Of a stretch of 64,000 nt of DNA, positions 1 to 7,446 are shown one piece after another. Made by a program: the position numbers and the translations under genes. Numbering within the stretch: position 1 is the first letter of the stretch; the number at the start of each line of letters is the position of its first letter. Below the pieces are notes generated by a model. It searched no databases and was not told where the DNA came from. It was given only the letters and a program-made list of their open reading frames with translations. The stretch is from Stutzerimonas stutzeri (GTDB taxonomy: Bacteria; Pseudomonadota; Gammaproteobacteria; Pseudomonadales; Pseudomonadaceae), in contig NZ_CP007441.1 in NCBI RefSeq assembly GCF_000590475.1, positions 3,788,660-3,852,659 of the forward strand, read 5' to 3'.

Positions 1-94
1 AAATAAAATGCTTGCGATGAATCTCAGCATCCTCACCTTGTGCGCTTATCTCTCTGCGTGCTTAATCGTCCCAAGAAAATCGTCGAGCGCTGCA
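1..94 (+). other. 3' tail of an upstream integron cassette
   Basis: This stretch lies before the first recognisable attC site. In an integron array each cassette carries its attC at its 3' end, so this should be the end of a cassette whose gene lies left of the window. No ORF with a credible start or ribosome binding site is visible. The assignment is inference from position only. Confidence 0.4.
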
Positions 95-169
95 ACATAA
101 CAGCGCGCTCAAACCGCTCACTTCGCTCATTGGGACGGGCTAAAACCCGCCCTTAACCAAACGTTATGC
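95..169 (+). other. attC recombination site 1 (integron)
   Basis: The site is bounded by an R''-like ACATAAC (95-101) and a consensus R' core GTTATGC (163-169), which are nearly complementary as expected for attC. The middle (110-152) is identical over 43 bp to 675-717 in the second site and contains a GGGaCGGG/CCCGcCC hairpin. The 75-bp length is typical of the attC group I associate with P. stutzeri-type chromosomal integrons. Recombination would join at the G/TTATGC step, so the next cassette starts at about 164. Confidence 0.8.
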
Positions 170-187
170 ATAACAAGGAGTAAGTTG

Positions 188-658
188 GTGTATCAAAATA
201 GACAGGCTTTAGCCTTTGGGTCCGTTTTGTTTCTTATTTTTATCTCGGTTATTTTGGTTGCGCTATCACTGTGGACATGGCCGAAGTACAATTTGTATCG
301 GATGGAAATGCACGGAATGGCTGCATTAAAAGAAGCCGAGTGGTCTAAGCAAATACTAATTGAGGAAGCGAGGGCAAGAGAAACAGCATCGCTAATGCAA
401 GCAAAAGCACGAGTCACACTGGCAGAAGCCGAAGGCAACGCACAAGTAGTGCGTGCTAAAGCTGAAGGTCTCGCTGATATTGAGCGTGCAAAAGCAGCAG
501 CAGAGTCAAATCGAATAATAGGTGAGTCTCTGAAAGGGAATGATGAATACCTAAGGTACATTTGGATTAAAGGCCTTCAAGACGGTAAGGGAGAGAGAAT
601 TTATATCCCAACCGAGGCTGGGTTACCTATTCTGGAAGCAGGTAAAGCGGGCAAGTAA
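188..658 (+). CDS. Cassette-encoded stomatin/SPFH-like C-terminal membrane protein
   Basis: This 156-aa protein has one N-terminal transmembrane helix (about residues 9-32), then a long Ala/Glu/Lys-rich coiled coil, then a conserved tail with NRIIGESLKGNDEYL and YIPTEAGLPILEA. That tail matches the end of stomatin/prohibitin-like (SPFH) proteins, but the Band 7 domain that normally sits between helix and coiled coil is absent. I chose GTG at 188 because an AGGAG lies seven bases upstream; TTG at 185 is possible but too close to it. The gene lies between two attC sites, so it is an integron cassette, and it is visibly more AT-rich than the backbone. A role as an oligomeric membrane scaffold is only inferred. 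Confidence 0.75.
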   Translation: MYQNRQALAFGSVLFLIFISVILVALSLWTWPKYNLYRMEMHGMAALKEAEWSKQILIEEARARETASLMQAKARVTLAEAEGNAQVVRAKAEGLADIERAKAAAESNRIIGESLKGNDEYLRYIWIKGLQDGKGERIYIPTEAGLPILEAGKAGK

Positions 659-659
659 C

Positions 660-735
660 CCATAACAAATGGTCCAAACCGCTCACTTCGCTCATTGGGA
701 CGGGCTAAAACCCGCCCCATAACCGAACGTCAGAG
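660..735 (+). other. attC recombination site 2 (integron), imperfect R' core
   Basis: The site starts with CCATAAC (660-666) directly after the stop codon of the preceding cassette gene. It shares 43 identical bases (675-717) with attC site 1, and the flank TAACC-R-AACGT is also shared. The expected R' core GTTRRRY is replaced by GTCAGAG (729-735), so the outer arms pair poorly. It may be a decayed or poorly recombinogenic site. Confidence 0.7.
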
Positions 736-746
736 ACAGAGAAAGC

Positions 747-1076
747 ATGTCGCGCCTCGTAATTCACGCCGTCGCAATAGCTTCGCTTGGCTTGTTCCTT
801 ACCTGGCTTGTCCTTGGCGAGAGCTCCCCGGCGGCCAATTGGGTCGTTGTCCACCCGCTGCTTACGAATCTCGCATCGGCCGCGAACTTGCCGGCCATGC
901 TTTTTGCACTTGGTTCTTTTGGCGGGGCAGCCCCGACGGCAGCGCTGGTCGTGGCGGTAATGGTGCTGCAGTGGCTTGTGTATGGGCTTGCGCTTGCCTG
1001 GTTATACGGCAGGTTGTGGCCAAACCATTCATTCAAATCGACGCTGCGTCGTGGCGCGGCTAGATTCAAGCGTTAG
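747..1076 (+). CDS. Cassette-encoded small membrane protein, unknown function
   Basis: I do not recognise this 109-aa protein. It is hydrophobic with two to three predicted membrane segments (about residues 3-25, 45-62 and 66-88) and a basic C-terminus. The ATG at 747 follows a weak GAGA sequence. The gene sits immediately after attC site 2 and its last 19 codons run through a third attC site, so the stop codon TAG (1074-1076) lies inside the R' core. The C-terminal HSFKSTLRRGAARFKR stretch is therefore the translation of recombination-site DNA. Cassette status is well supported; function is unknown. Confidence 0.6.
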   Translation: MSRLVIHAVAIASLGLFLTWLVLGESSPAANWVVVHPLLTNLASAANLPAMLFALGSFGGAAPTAALVVAVMVLQWLVYGLALAWLYGRLWPNHSFKSTLRRGAARFKR

Positions 1077-1078
1077 GC
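1019..1078 (+). other. attC recombination site 3 (60-bp, class-1-like)
   Basis: The site has R'' GCCAAAC (1019-1025) and a consensus R' GTTAGGC (1072-1078), nearly complementary to each other. The interior (CATTCATTCAAATCGACGC ... GGCGCGGC ... ATTCAAGC) follows the layout of the short 60-bp attC sites known from mobile integron cassettes and differs from sites 1 and 2. It overlaps the 3' end of the preceding ORF. It is the last clear attC in the window, so the array seems to end here. Confidence 0.75.
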
Positions 1079-1446
1079 CTTGCAAACAGAGCGTCGTCAT
1101 GGAAGCGAAACAGAGTATTCGCTGCACAGCTCCGGGCCTTGCACCGTGCGGTAATCGCGTACGAATACTTCAATGCTTGTCCAGCAGTCGTTCGCCTTTT
1201 CCATCAAGCCAGTGCGCAAGTGGCGTCTATATTCAAGCGAGTCGCGCCGCTGGCCAATTAGGCGTTTTGCAACAAGTGTTAGGAAGGTTAGAGAGCCGAC
1301 ATGAGCGAGCTCGTTCTATGGATGCCCGCCCTTTTCATCGACTGGCTACTGCATGCTTCGCGACCTCGCAGGGCCGTTGATCAACGATGGAGCAGCGTCT
1401 GGGTCTGCCAGGTGCTCAAACGCTTAAAGATAAACAAGGAGATCTT
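1079..1446 (+). other. Unassigned gap at the end of the integron array
   Basis: These 368 bases hold no ORF that I trust. Two attC-like fragments can be seen, ATTAGGC (1257-1263) and GTTAGGA (1278-1284), in a context that may be a decayed cassette end. A short reading frame starts at ATG 1301 and encodes a hydrophobic start, but its extension runs out of frame over the next gene. The last bases hold the AAGGAG ribosome binding site (1436-1441) of the downstream gene. Confidence 0.4.
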
Positions 1447-2328
1447 ATGGACAAGTTTGCGAGCCGCCGTGCGGCGTTTGCAGAACTCCACGAATCCGGG
1501 TGTTTTGTCATTCCCAATCCCTGGGACATCGGCACGGCGCGGTTTCTGGCGCACTGCGGCTTTCGGGCGCTGGCGACGACCAGCGCGGGATTTCAGTTCG
1601 CACAGGGTCAACCGGACACGGTATGGGGGCTGCCCGTCGCGACGGCCCTGGAGCACATCACCAGTATCGTCGCCGCGACGGAGCTGCCCATCAGCGCGGA
1701 TTTTCAGTCTGGCTACGCTCATGAACCCGAGGGTGTCGCGGCTAACGTCTCGCTATGCGTCGATACTGGCGTTGCTGGTCTGTCCATTGAAGATGCTACC
1801 GGGGAACCTGGCGAGCTGTATGAACTGCCACTTGCGGTCGAGCGCATCCGAGCCGCTCGTGCAGCCATCGATGCAAAGGGTGTGCAGGTGCTTCTTACGG
1901 CGCGGGCCGAAAGCTATCTGGTGGGTTGCCCGGAACCATTCGACGACGTGTTGCGCCGACTGACCGCGTATGCGGAAGCGGGCGCCGACGTTCTGTTCGC
2001 TCCCGGCCCACGGACACCCGAGGAGATTCGTACGATCGTGGAAGCCGTTTCGCCGAAACCGGTAAACGCGATCGTGATGGGTGATATGGGCCTGACGGTC
2101 GCGGATCTGGCAGGGCTCGGCGTGCGCCGTATCAGCGTCGGCTCCGCCCTTGCGCGAACGGCGTGGGGCAGCTTCATCCGAGCAGCGCGGGCGATCGCCG
2201 AGGAAGGCAGCTTCAACGGACTCGCGGGCGCGGCGCCGTTCTCCGAGTTGAACCGCATTTTCGAAGAGGCCGGCGGACCTGCTACGCAATCAGGCGCTGC
2301 AGCCGACGCGACAAAGCCGCGTAGCTAA
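1447..2328 (+). CDS. Isocitrate lyase/PEP mutase family enzyme
   Basis: This 293-aa protein belongs to the PEP mutase/isocitrate lyase TIM-barrel superfamily, whose members cleave or form C-C or P-C bonds on small 2-oxo acids using Mg2+. Visible motifs are IPNPWDIGTARF near the N-terminus, ISADFQSGYA, GLSIEDATG, LLTARAESY and the C-terminal NAIVMGDMGLT and RISVGSALAR. The KKCGH loop of true isocitrate lyase is absent, so it is more likely a small-acid lyase of the PEP phosphonomutase subgroup. The ATG at 1447 has an AAGGAG six bases upstream; a longer frame from 1387 lacks this. The exact substrate cannot be told. Confidence 0.85.
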   Translation: MDKFASRRAAFAELHESGCFVIPNPWDIGTARFLAHCGFRALATTSAGFQFAQGQPDTVWGLPVATALEHITSIVAATELPISADFQSGYAHEPEGVAANVSLCVDTGVAGLSIEDATGEPGELYELPLAVERIRAARAAIDAKGVQVLLTARAESYLVGCPEPFDDVLRRLTAYAEAGADVLFAPGPRTPEEIRTIVEAVSPKPVNAIVMGDMGLTVADLAGLGVRRISVGSALARTAWGSFIRAARAIAEEGSFNGLAGAAPFSELNRIFEEAGGPATQSGAAADATKPRS

Positions 2329-2534
2329 GTTTCGGTGTTTGGACAAACGAAGCAATCGGCAGCGTTCGGCCCATGTCGCAGGTTGCCCGTCTGGGTCTGG
2401 TGCATTTTTGGGTCGCGGTTGATCCTCGACGTGCCGTAACTCAAGGCGAAACAAGCGCAACCTCGTCACCGTCCGGTAACAAACCCGGCCTAGCGTGTTT
2501 TGGCTAACCCCCATCGCCAAACGCCGAGGCCCGC

Positions 2535-4763
2535 ATGAAAAGACCGACCTGCCTGACCCGCACTGCGCTATCGACCGCCCTGACACTGGCCCTGCTGCCG
2601 CTGGCCTCACAGGCCGCCTCGTCCCGGAGTGCGGCGTATTTCGAGCGGGTCGCGACCTTTCCTGTGTACCGCAACCTCGGCGCGGACGAAGACGCCTCCA
2701 AGCAGACCGTTGCTGAGATCACCGCCGTGAGCCGCGATGGCCGCACGCTGATCTACACCGACAGCCCCGGCGAGCGGATTGGTTTGGTGGACATTCGCGA
2801 CCCTAAATCGCCGAAGTCTGCAGGCTTTGTGCAGTTGGAAGGCGAGCCGACCTCGGTTGCCGTGCATCAGCACTTCGCACTGGTTGCCGTGAATACCTCG
2901 CTCAGTTTCGCTCAGCCCGATGGCGTGTTGGCGGTATTCGACATTCGCAACCCCGCACAGCCCAAACGCGTCGCCACGCTGCCCATGGGTGGCCAGCCGG
3001 ACTCCATCGCCATCAGCCCCAAGGGCCGGTATGCAGCCGTAGCGATCGAAAACGAGCGTGACGAGGACCTGAACGATGGCCTGATCCCGCAGCTGCCGGG
3101 CGGCTTTCTGCGCATCGTCGACCTCAAGGGCCAACCATCGCGCTGGAGCACACGGGATGTCGACCTCACCGGCTTGGCTGAGATAGCAGCGGAAGATCCT
3201 GAGCCCGAGTACGTCAGCATCAATGATCAGGACGTCGCGGCCGTTACCCTGCAGGAGAACAATCACATCGTGCTGGTCGATCTGCGTCGCGGTCGCGTGC
3301 TACGCCATTTCAGCGCCGGCCAGGTCGATCTGGAAGGCGTGGATGTGGAAGAGAACGACCGCATCGAGCCGGTTGGCGTGCTTAAGGCCAAGCGCCGCGA
3401 ACCGGATGCCATTTCCTGGGTCGGCCCGCTGGTGGCGACGGCCAACGAAGGTGACTACCAAGACGCCAATGGCGATGAAGGCGGCAGCCGCAGCTTCACC
3501 CTGTTCGATTTCAATGGCCGTGTCTGGTACGAAGCCGGCGCCTCGATGGAGCACGCCTTCATCCGTGCCGGGCACTACCCGGAAAGCCGCTCGGAGAACA
3601 AAGGCATCGAGCCGGAAGGCATCGCCTCGGCGAGCTTCCGCAAGCAGGACTTTCTGTTCGTTGGCAGCGAGCGCGGTAACGCCGTGGCCGTCTACGACGT
3701 GGCTCACCCGTGGGCGCCGGTCATGCACCAATTGCTGCCGGCTGGAATGGGGCCGGAAGGCATCCTGCCGATCCCTGCGCGTAACCTGCTGGTGGTCAGC
3801 AGCGAGGAAGACTCGGCCGAGGATGGCTATCGCTCGACGATCTCGATCTATCAATACGGCGCAAAAAAAACGTCGTACCCGGAAATCCGTTCCACCGACA
3901 GCGCCCTGATCCCGTGGGGTGCGTTGAGCGGCATGGTCGCGGACCGTACGCAGGCCAACCGTCTCTATGCCGTGCCGGACAGTTACTACGAGGCCTCGCG
4001 CATCTTCAAGATCGACACGAGCAAAACGCCGGCAATCATTGATGGGCAGACCGCACTGCGCAAAGCCGGCGGGACCGTCAACTATGACCTGGAAGGTATC
4101 GCCCAGGCTGCAAATGGTGATTTCTGGCTGGCATCCGAGGGTGACGGCAAGAACAAGCCGAACCTGCTGATCCGTGCAAACGCCGCTGGGAACGTGCTTC
4201 AGGAATACGCACTGCCTGCCAACGTCGCGGCGCAGCAGACCAGCAGTGGCTTCGAAGGCGTCTCGGTGGTCGGCGAAGGCGCCAGCACGCGTGTGTACGT
4301 CGTGTTCCAGCGCGAGTGGAAGAACGACCCGGCCGGCAAGGCGCGCATCGGCGTGCTCGATCCGGCGAGCGGCGAGTGGGGTTTCTATCACTACCCGCTC
4401 GACCCGGCGGTCGAAGGCGGTTGGGTCGGGCTGTCCGAACTCACTTCGATCGGCAATGGCCAGTTCCTGGTGATCGAACGCGACAATCAGCAAGGCCCTG
4501 CCGCTGAGGTGAAACGCCTCTACCGTATCGATCTGAGCGGCAAGCAACCCGCCGCCGAAGACCAGACCTTCCCGCTGGTGACCAAGCGCCTGGAACGTGA
4601 CCTGCTGCCGGAGCTGAAGAGCACCGGTGGCTGGGTGCTGGACAAGGTCGAGGGCGCGGCGGTCGATAAGCAAGGCCGCCTGTTCGTCGTGACCGACAAC
4701 GATGGCGTGGAAGACGCCAGCGGCGAGACGCGCTTCATGCGCCTCGGGACGGTCAAGCGCTAA
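2535..4763 (+). CDS. Secreted esterase-like/phytase-like beta-propeller protein
   Basis: This 742-aa protein starts with a signal peptide (KRPTCLTRTALSTALTLALL ... SQAA), so it should be exported. The first part (about 60-440) has repeated propeller-type blocks such as GLVDIRDPKSPK and LAVFDIRNPAQPK, together with KGIEPEGI, GPEGI and GNAVAVYDV, as in choice-of-anchor and LVIVD-type proteins. The second part (about 450-740) carries NYDLEGIA, GFEGVSVV, ELTSIGNGQFLVIERDN and KVEGAAVDKQGRLFVVTDNDG, typical of the esterase-like activity of phytase family. It stands alone with 206 bases upstream. Phosphate-ester hydrolysis is inferred from family membership. Confidence 0.85.
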   Translation: MKRPTCLTRTALSTALTLALLPLASQAASSRSAAYFERVATFPVYRNLGADEDASKQTVAEITAVSRDGRTLIYTDSPGERIGLVDIRDPKSPKSAGFVQLEGEPTSVAVHQHFALVAVNTSLSFAQPDGVLAVFDIRNPAQPKRVATLPMGGQPDSIAISPKGRYAAVAIENERDEDLNDGLIPQLPGGFLRIVDLKGQPSRWSTRDVDLTGLAEIAAEDPEPEYVSINDQDVAAVTLQENNHIVLVDLRRGRVLRHFSAGQVDLEGVDVEENDRIEPVGVLKAKRREPDAISWVGPLVATANEGDYQDANGDEGGSRSFTLFDFNGRVWYEAGASMEHAFIRAGHYPESRSENKGIEPEGIASASFRKQDFLFVGSERGNAVAVYDVAHPWAPVMHQLLPAGMGPEGILPIPARNLLVVSSEEDSAEDGYRSTISIYQYGAKKTSYPEIRSTDSALIPWGALSGMVADRTQANRLYAVPDSYYEASRIFKIDTSKTPAIIDGQTALRKAGGTVNYDLEGIAQAANGDFWLASEGDGKNKPNLLIRANAAGNVLQEYALPANVAAQQTSSGFEGVSVVGEGASTRVYVVFQREWKNDPAGKARIGVLDPASGEWGFYHYPLDPAVEGGWVGLSELTSIGNGQFLVIERDNQQGPAAEVKRLYRIDLSGKQPAAEDQTFPLVTKRLERDLLPELKSTGGWVLDKVEGAAVDKQGRLFVVTDNDGVEDASGETRFMRLGTVKR

Positions 4764-4779
4764 GTCATATCAATCCCCT

Positions 4780-4803
4780 CGCCCGACCGTCATGGGTCGG
4801 GCG
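4780..4803. terminator. Hairpin between convergent genes
   Basis: CGCCCGACC (4780-4788) pairs perfectly with GGTCGGGCG (4795-4803) around a six-base loop, in the 57-base gap between the phytase-like gene and the convergent CBS-domain gene. There is no clear T-tract on either side, so termination activity is only likely. Confidence 0.45.
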
Positions 4804-4820
4804 ACGGAGATGATTCAAGC

Positions 4821-5846
4821 TTATCCCTCCCGGGTTCGCTTGATGCGGTGATCCCAGCGTCGTTTAGCAAAGCGCCGCATGTTCGGAATGTCGTCGGTTT
4901 CATCCATGATGGGTTTGCCGAGGATGGTCTCCATGATGTCTTCAAGGGTGACCAGCCCGCGCCAGCTGCCGAACTCGTCGTAGACCAGGCACATATGCTG
5001 CCGCTCATGCAGCAATTGGGTCATGAGGTGCTCGACGCTGGTCATTTCGGGCGCGACCTTCATGGGTTTCATGATCGAGGAAACAGGCGCTTCATCGTCG
5101 GTCGCCGCGAGCGCGTCATAGCGAAATATGACGCCCAATGGGTTTTCGTCGTTACCGATAACCGGGTAACGCGAGAATTGGCTGTCGGCGACCTTTTCCT
5201 TGAACGCACCAATCGCCGTATCAGGCCCGGTGTAGTCGCACACGGTGCGCGGCGTCATGACGTCGCGAACCTTGATTTCGTGCAGGTCGAGAATATTGCT
5301 GATGACGCGCTGCTCGTCCTCGTCGAGGCTTTTGTTCTCGCGGCCCAAGATCGTCAGCGCTTTGATTTCCTGCCGGATGTCGTGCTCCGGTTCTTTACCG
5401 CCAATCAGCCGCATGATCATGTCGGACAGGAGGATGAAGGGCTTGAGGATCCAGATCATCCCGCTCAGCAGAGGTGGCAAATAGGGTGCAAGCGAGCGCC
5501 AGTAACGGGCGCCGATGGTCTTGGGGAGGATCTCCGAAAGCACCAGAATCAGCACGGTCATGACCGCGGAGGCGGCACCGACATAGCCGTTGCCGAACAC
5601 GACGGTCACCTGCGCGCCTACGCCGGTCGCACCTACCGTGTGCGCGACGGTGTTCAGCGTCAGAATGGCCGCAAGTGGCTGGTCCACTTTGTCTTTCAGT
5701 TCTTTGAGGCGTTCATAAAGCCTGGGGCGGGACGCTTTCTGGTGCGCAATGAAGCTCGGCGTAAGCGAAAGCAGCGCGGCTTCAAGGATCGAACAGATGA
5801 ATGAAACGAGGATGGATAAGACAGCGAACGCTATCAGGAGAGACAT
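4821..5846 (-). CDS. CNNM/CBS-domain membrane protein (hemolysin C/CorC-type)
   Basis: This 341-aa inner-membrane protein has a DUF21/CNNM transmembrane domain (about residues 1-175, starting SLLIAFAVLSILVSFICSILEAALLSL) followed by paired CBS domains (about 195-320, with VRDVMTPRTVCDYTG and SSIMKPMKVAPEMTSVEHLM). This family is linked to Mg2+ or Co2+ efflux and general ion tolerance. I chose the Met at 5846 because the membrane domain starts there in the family; no strong ribosome binding site is visible, and a longer frame from Met at 5927 adds an unconserved Cys-rich leader. The HlyC/CorC C-terminal domain is short or missing. Confidence 0.85.
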   Translation of the reverse strand: MSLLIAFAVLSILVSFICSILEAALLSLTPSFIAHQKASRPRLYERLKELKDKVDQPLAAILTLNTVAHTVGATGVGAQVTVVFGNGYVGAASAVMTVLILVLSEILPKTIGARYWRSLAPYLPPLLSGMIWILKPFILLSDMIMRLIGGKEPEHDIRQEIKALTILGRENKSLDEDEQRVISNILDLHEIKVRDVMTPRTVCDYTGPDTAIGAFKEKVADSQFSRYPVIGNDENPLGVIFRYDALAATDDEAPVSSIMKPMKVAPEMTSVEHLMTQLLHERQHMCLVYDEFGSWRGLVTLEDIMETILGKPIMDETDDIPNMRRFAKRRWDHRIKRTREG

Positions 5847-6105
5847 GTAGGGGTGTTTTCGTTGCCTAAGGCAGCGCAATTTATCGCAAAGCCCGACGCA
5901 TGGTTGCAAAGGCATGCAACATTTCATTTCCCGACTGATTGAAGAACGCAGCGCTGAGATTTGTTCGTCACGTTTGTTCTGTTAAACAGAGTGCGCCGTG
6001 CGGGCCTTAACCTGGGCCGCTCAATCGATGATCGGCTTGTTCCTGCCGTGCTCGTCGGCTAGGGTGCCGCCCTCGACAGGATGGTTCACCCCGGAGTACT
6101 ACAGA

Positions 6106-6579
6106 ATGATCAGAACAGGGATGTTGGCGCTTGGGCTATTGATGGCGCTATCGACGCAGGCAGATGAACAGCGCGTCTATCTCGTGGCGACGATGCAGCT
6201 GGATGGGTCCACCCTGGCTCAGACGATATTCCTGCATGAGCCGGACATCACCGAGCTGGAAAGCTGCCTCGAAGCGGTGCGTGAGGGCCAACGCTCCCGC
6301 GACTGGCAAAAATACCGGCACATCTTTCGGAGCGACCGATTCAAAGGGTTCTCCGGCCATATGCAGTACCGCTGCGCCTTCGGCGAGCAACGGTTCAGCA
6401 GCTGGGGCGACGGCCCGCGCTACAACCGGGCATACCTGGTCAGCGTCGACGAGAATGCGGCGCTCAGTGCGTCGCGCATCCCTAGCCAGGCCCAATGCAT
6501 GGCACAACTGCGAGCGCTCTCCCCAACGAAGCAGGCACAGAGCTTCTGCGCCATGAGCAACCAGGACCTCAAGTCCTGA
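6106..6579 (+). CDS. Small exported protein, unknown function
   Basis: This 157-aa protein starts with a signal peptide (MIRTGMLALGLLMALSTQA, then DEQ) and is probably periplasmic. The mature part has four cysteines (in ELESCLEAV, QYRCAFG, QAQCMAQ and QSFCAMS), which could form two disulfides. I do not recognise a named family. The ATG at 6106 was chosen because GGAG lies nine bases upstream and the signal peptide begins there; the frame is open further upstream to 5998 but that part has no signal-like character. It is flanked by a divergent ion-transport gene and a scar region. Confidence 0.65.
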   Translation: MIRTGMLALGLLMALSTQADEQRVYLVATMQLDGSTLAQTIFLHEPDITELESCLEAVREGQRSRDWQKYRHIFRSDRFKGFSGHMQYRCAFGEQRFSSWGDGPRYNRAYLVSVDENAALSASRIPSQAQCMAQLRALSPTKQAQSFCAMSNQDLKS

Positions 6580-7011
6580 ACGGCGAGAGCCCCAGGATCT
6601 GAACCGGGGGCGTCACCCAATCATCACGTAGGCCTGACGCCCAAGCAGTTCAGTCGCATTCAGCGTGTGGCGCTGGCGCGCGGCGAGCTGCGGGCCGGGG
6701 AATCGCTGCTGGATACCGCGCGGGTATGCGGCTACGCCGATCAGGCTCACTTCATTCACGATTTCAAAGCCGTGGTCGGTATGACACCGGGCCAGTACCG
6801 GCTTTGCGCAACGCTGGGCGGCACCTGACGCAGCGCAACTGCGCGCACTCGAGCAAGGCGGCGAGACGGGCAACGGAGCCGGATGGGGCGGCCAGCATCG
6901 GGCTGAACTGACTCCTACCCATCGTGACGCTGGTCGTGCTGGTACAGATCGGCGAGGCCTATCGGCAGCGACAGGTCGCGTGATTGCCGGCTGCAGGCCG
7001 GCCGGGTTTCG
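6580..7011. other. Scar region between accessory genes
   Basis: These 432 bases hold no complete gene. A fragment of an AraC-family regulator is recognisable (see 6619-6828). Further on, a stretch ending at about 6981 reads as a short hydrophobic peptide (TLVVLVQIGEAYRQRQVA) that could be the end of a lost membrane-protein gene. No insertion sequence ends or target duplications are obvious. Confidence 0.5.
6619..6828 (+). pseudogene. AraC-family regulator fragment (C-terminal HTH)
   Basis: One frame encodes about 69 residues that include GLTPKQFSRIQRV, DTARVCGYADQAHFIHDFKAVVGMTPGQYR, the second helix-turn-helix and family signature of AraC/XylS regulators. The frame ends in TGA at 6826-6828. 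Upstream in the same frame the sequence loses similarity and there is no start or ribosome binding site, so at least two thirds of the gene is missing. It is a remnant left by deletion or by replacement with neighbouring accessory DNA. Confidence 0.75.
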
Positions 7012-7446
7012 TCACCGCGTCTCTGGTCGATAAACCCGTCCTGTAAACGCAAACGCACCGCTCGCTTCTTTCAACCGTTCCATCGCGCGCGCCTCCTCGC
7101 GCGTCGCGGTGGCGCAAAACAGGATGTAGCAGCGCTGCTCGAGAAATGCCTGCCGCCCCGCCTCGCGGGTTAGATCGAATCCATCGATTTCGCCGGAGAA
7201 AAACAGATGCTTCGCCAGAATCGACTGGCTGCTCCGGACATCGGTCGGATTGTTCCAGCCACCGCCGGCCTTAAGGATCAAACGGCTCTGGCGTGACCGA
7301 CGATGCTGGATCAGCCGCTTTCGCAGGTTGATGCTGATCCCGACTTTCAGAGGCTTCCCGTCTACAACGTGGATTTCATAGAGACCCGGCTGCTCGGGCA
7401 CGAACTGCTCAATCTCCGAGAAGCGGATTCGAGTCATTTCGTTCAT
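7012..7446 (-). CDS. GIY-YIG-like domain protein
   Basis: This 144-aa protein resembles the GIY-YIG nuclease fold. The first motif reads GLYEIHVVDGKPLKVGIS, where GLY stands for GIY and KVG for YIG; it is followed by the conserved arginine helix NLRKRLIQHRRS and by FLEQRCYILF, which supplies the likely metal-binding glutamate. The start codon overlaps the stop of the upstream VOC gene by four bases (ATGA arrangement), so the two are probably translationally coupled. Nuclease activity is plausible but the altered YIG motif leaves it open; a nucleic-acid binding role is an alternative. Confidence 0.7.
   Translation of the reverse strand: MNEMTRIRFSEIEQFVPEQPGLYEIHVVDGKPLKVGISINLRKRLIQHRRSRQSRLILKAGGGWNNPTDVRSSQSILAKHLFFSGEIDGFDLTREAGRQAFLEQRCYILFCATATREEARAMERLKEASGAFAFTGRVYRPETR

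Noticed and set aside
163..174. Perfect 12-bp palindrome GTTATGCATAAC at the first cassette junction.
   Set aside because: It is explained by the R' core followed by the first bases of the next cassette; nothing shows a separate function.
110..717. The 43-bp repeat pair as a CRISPR or transposon end.
   Set aside because: Only two copies occur, 565 bp apart, each inside an attC-like site with flanking core sequences. This fits integron recombination sites, not CRISPR or inverted transposon ends.
976..1380. Plus-strand frame of 134 codons crossing attC site 3 and the following gap.
   Set aside because: It overlaps the better-supported cassette gene in another frame and has no ribosome binding site or recognisable domain.
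2463..2480. Possible Pho box (TCGTCAC-N4-CGGTAAC) upstream of the phytase-like gene.
   Set aside because: Only about four of seven bases match in the first half-site. The spacing fits, but such a match is common by chance in GC-rich DNA. A phosphate-limitation expression test would decide.
3300..4673. Long minus-strand open frame (457 codons) opposite the phytase-like gene.
   Set aside because: It is an antisense shadow typical of high-GC genes, has no ribosome binding site and no recognisable motifs.
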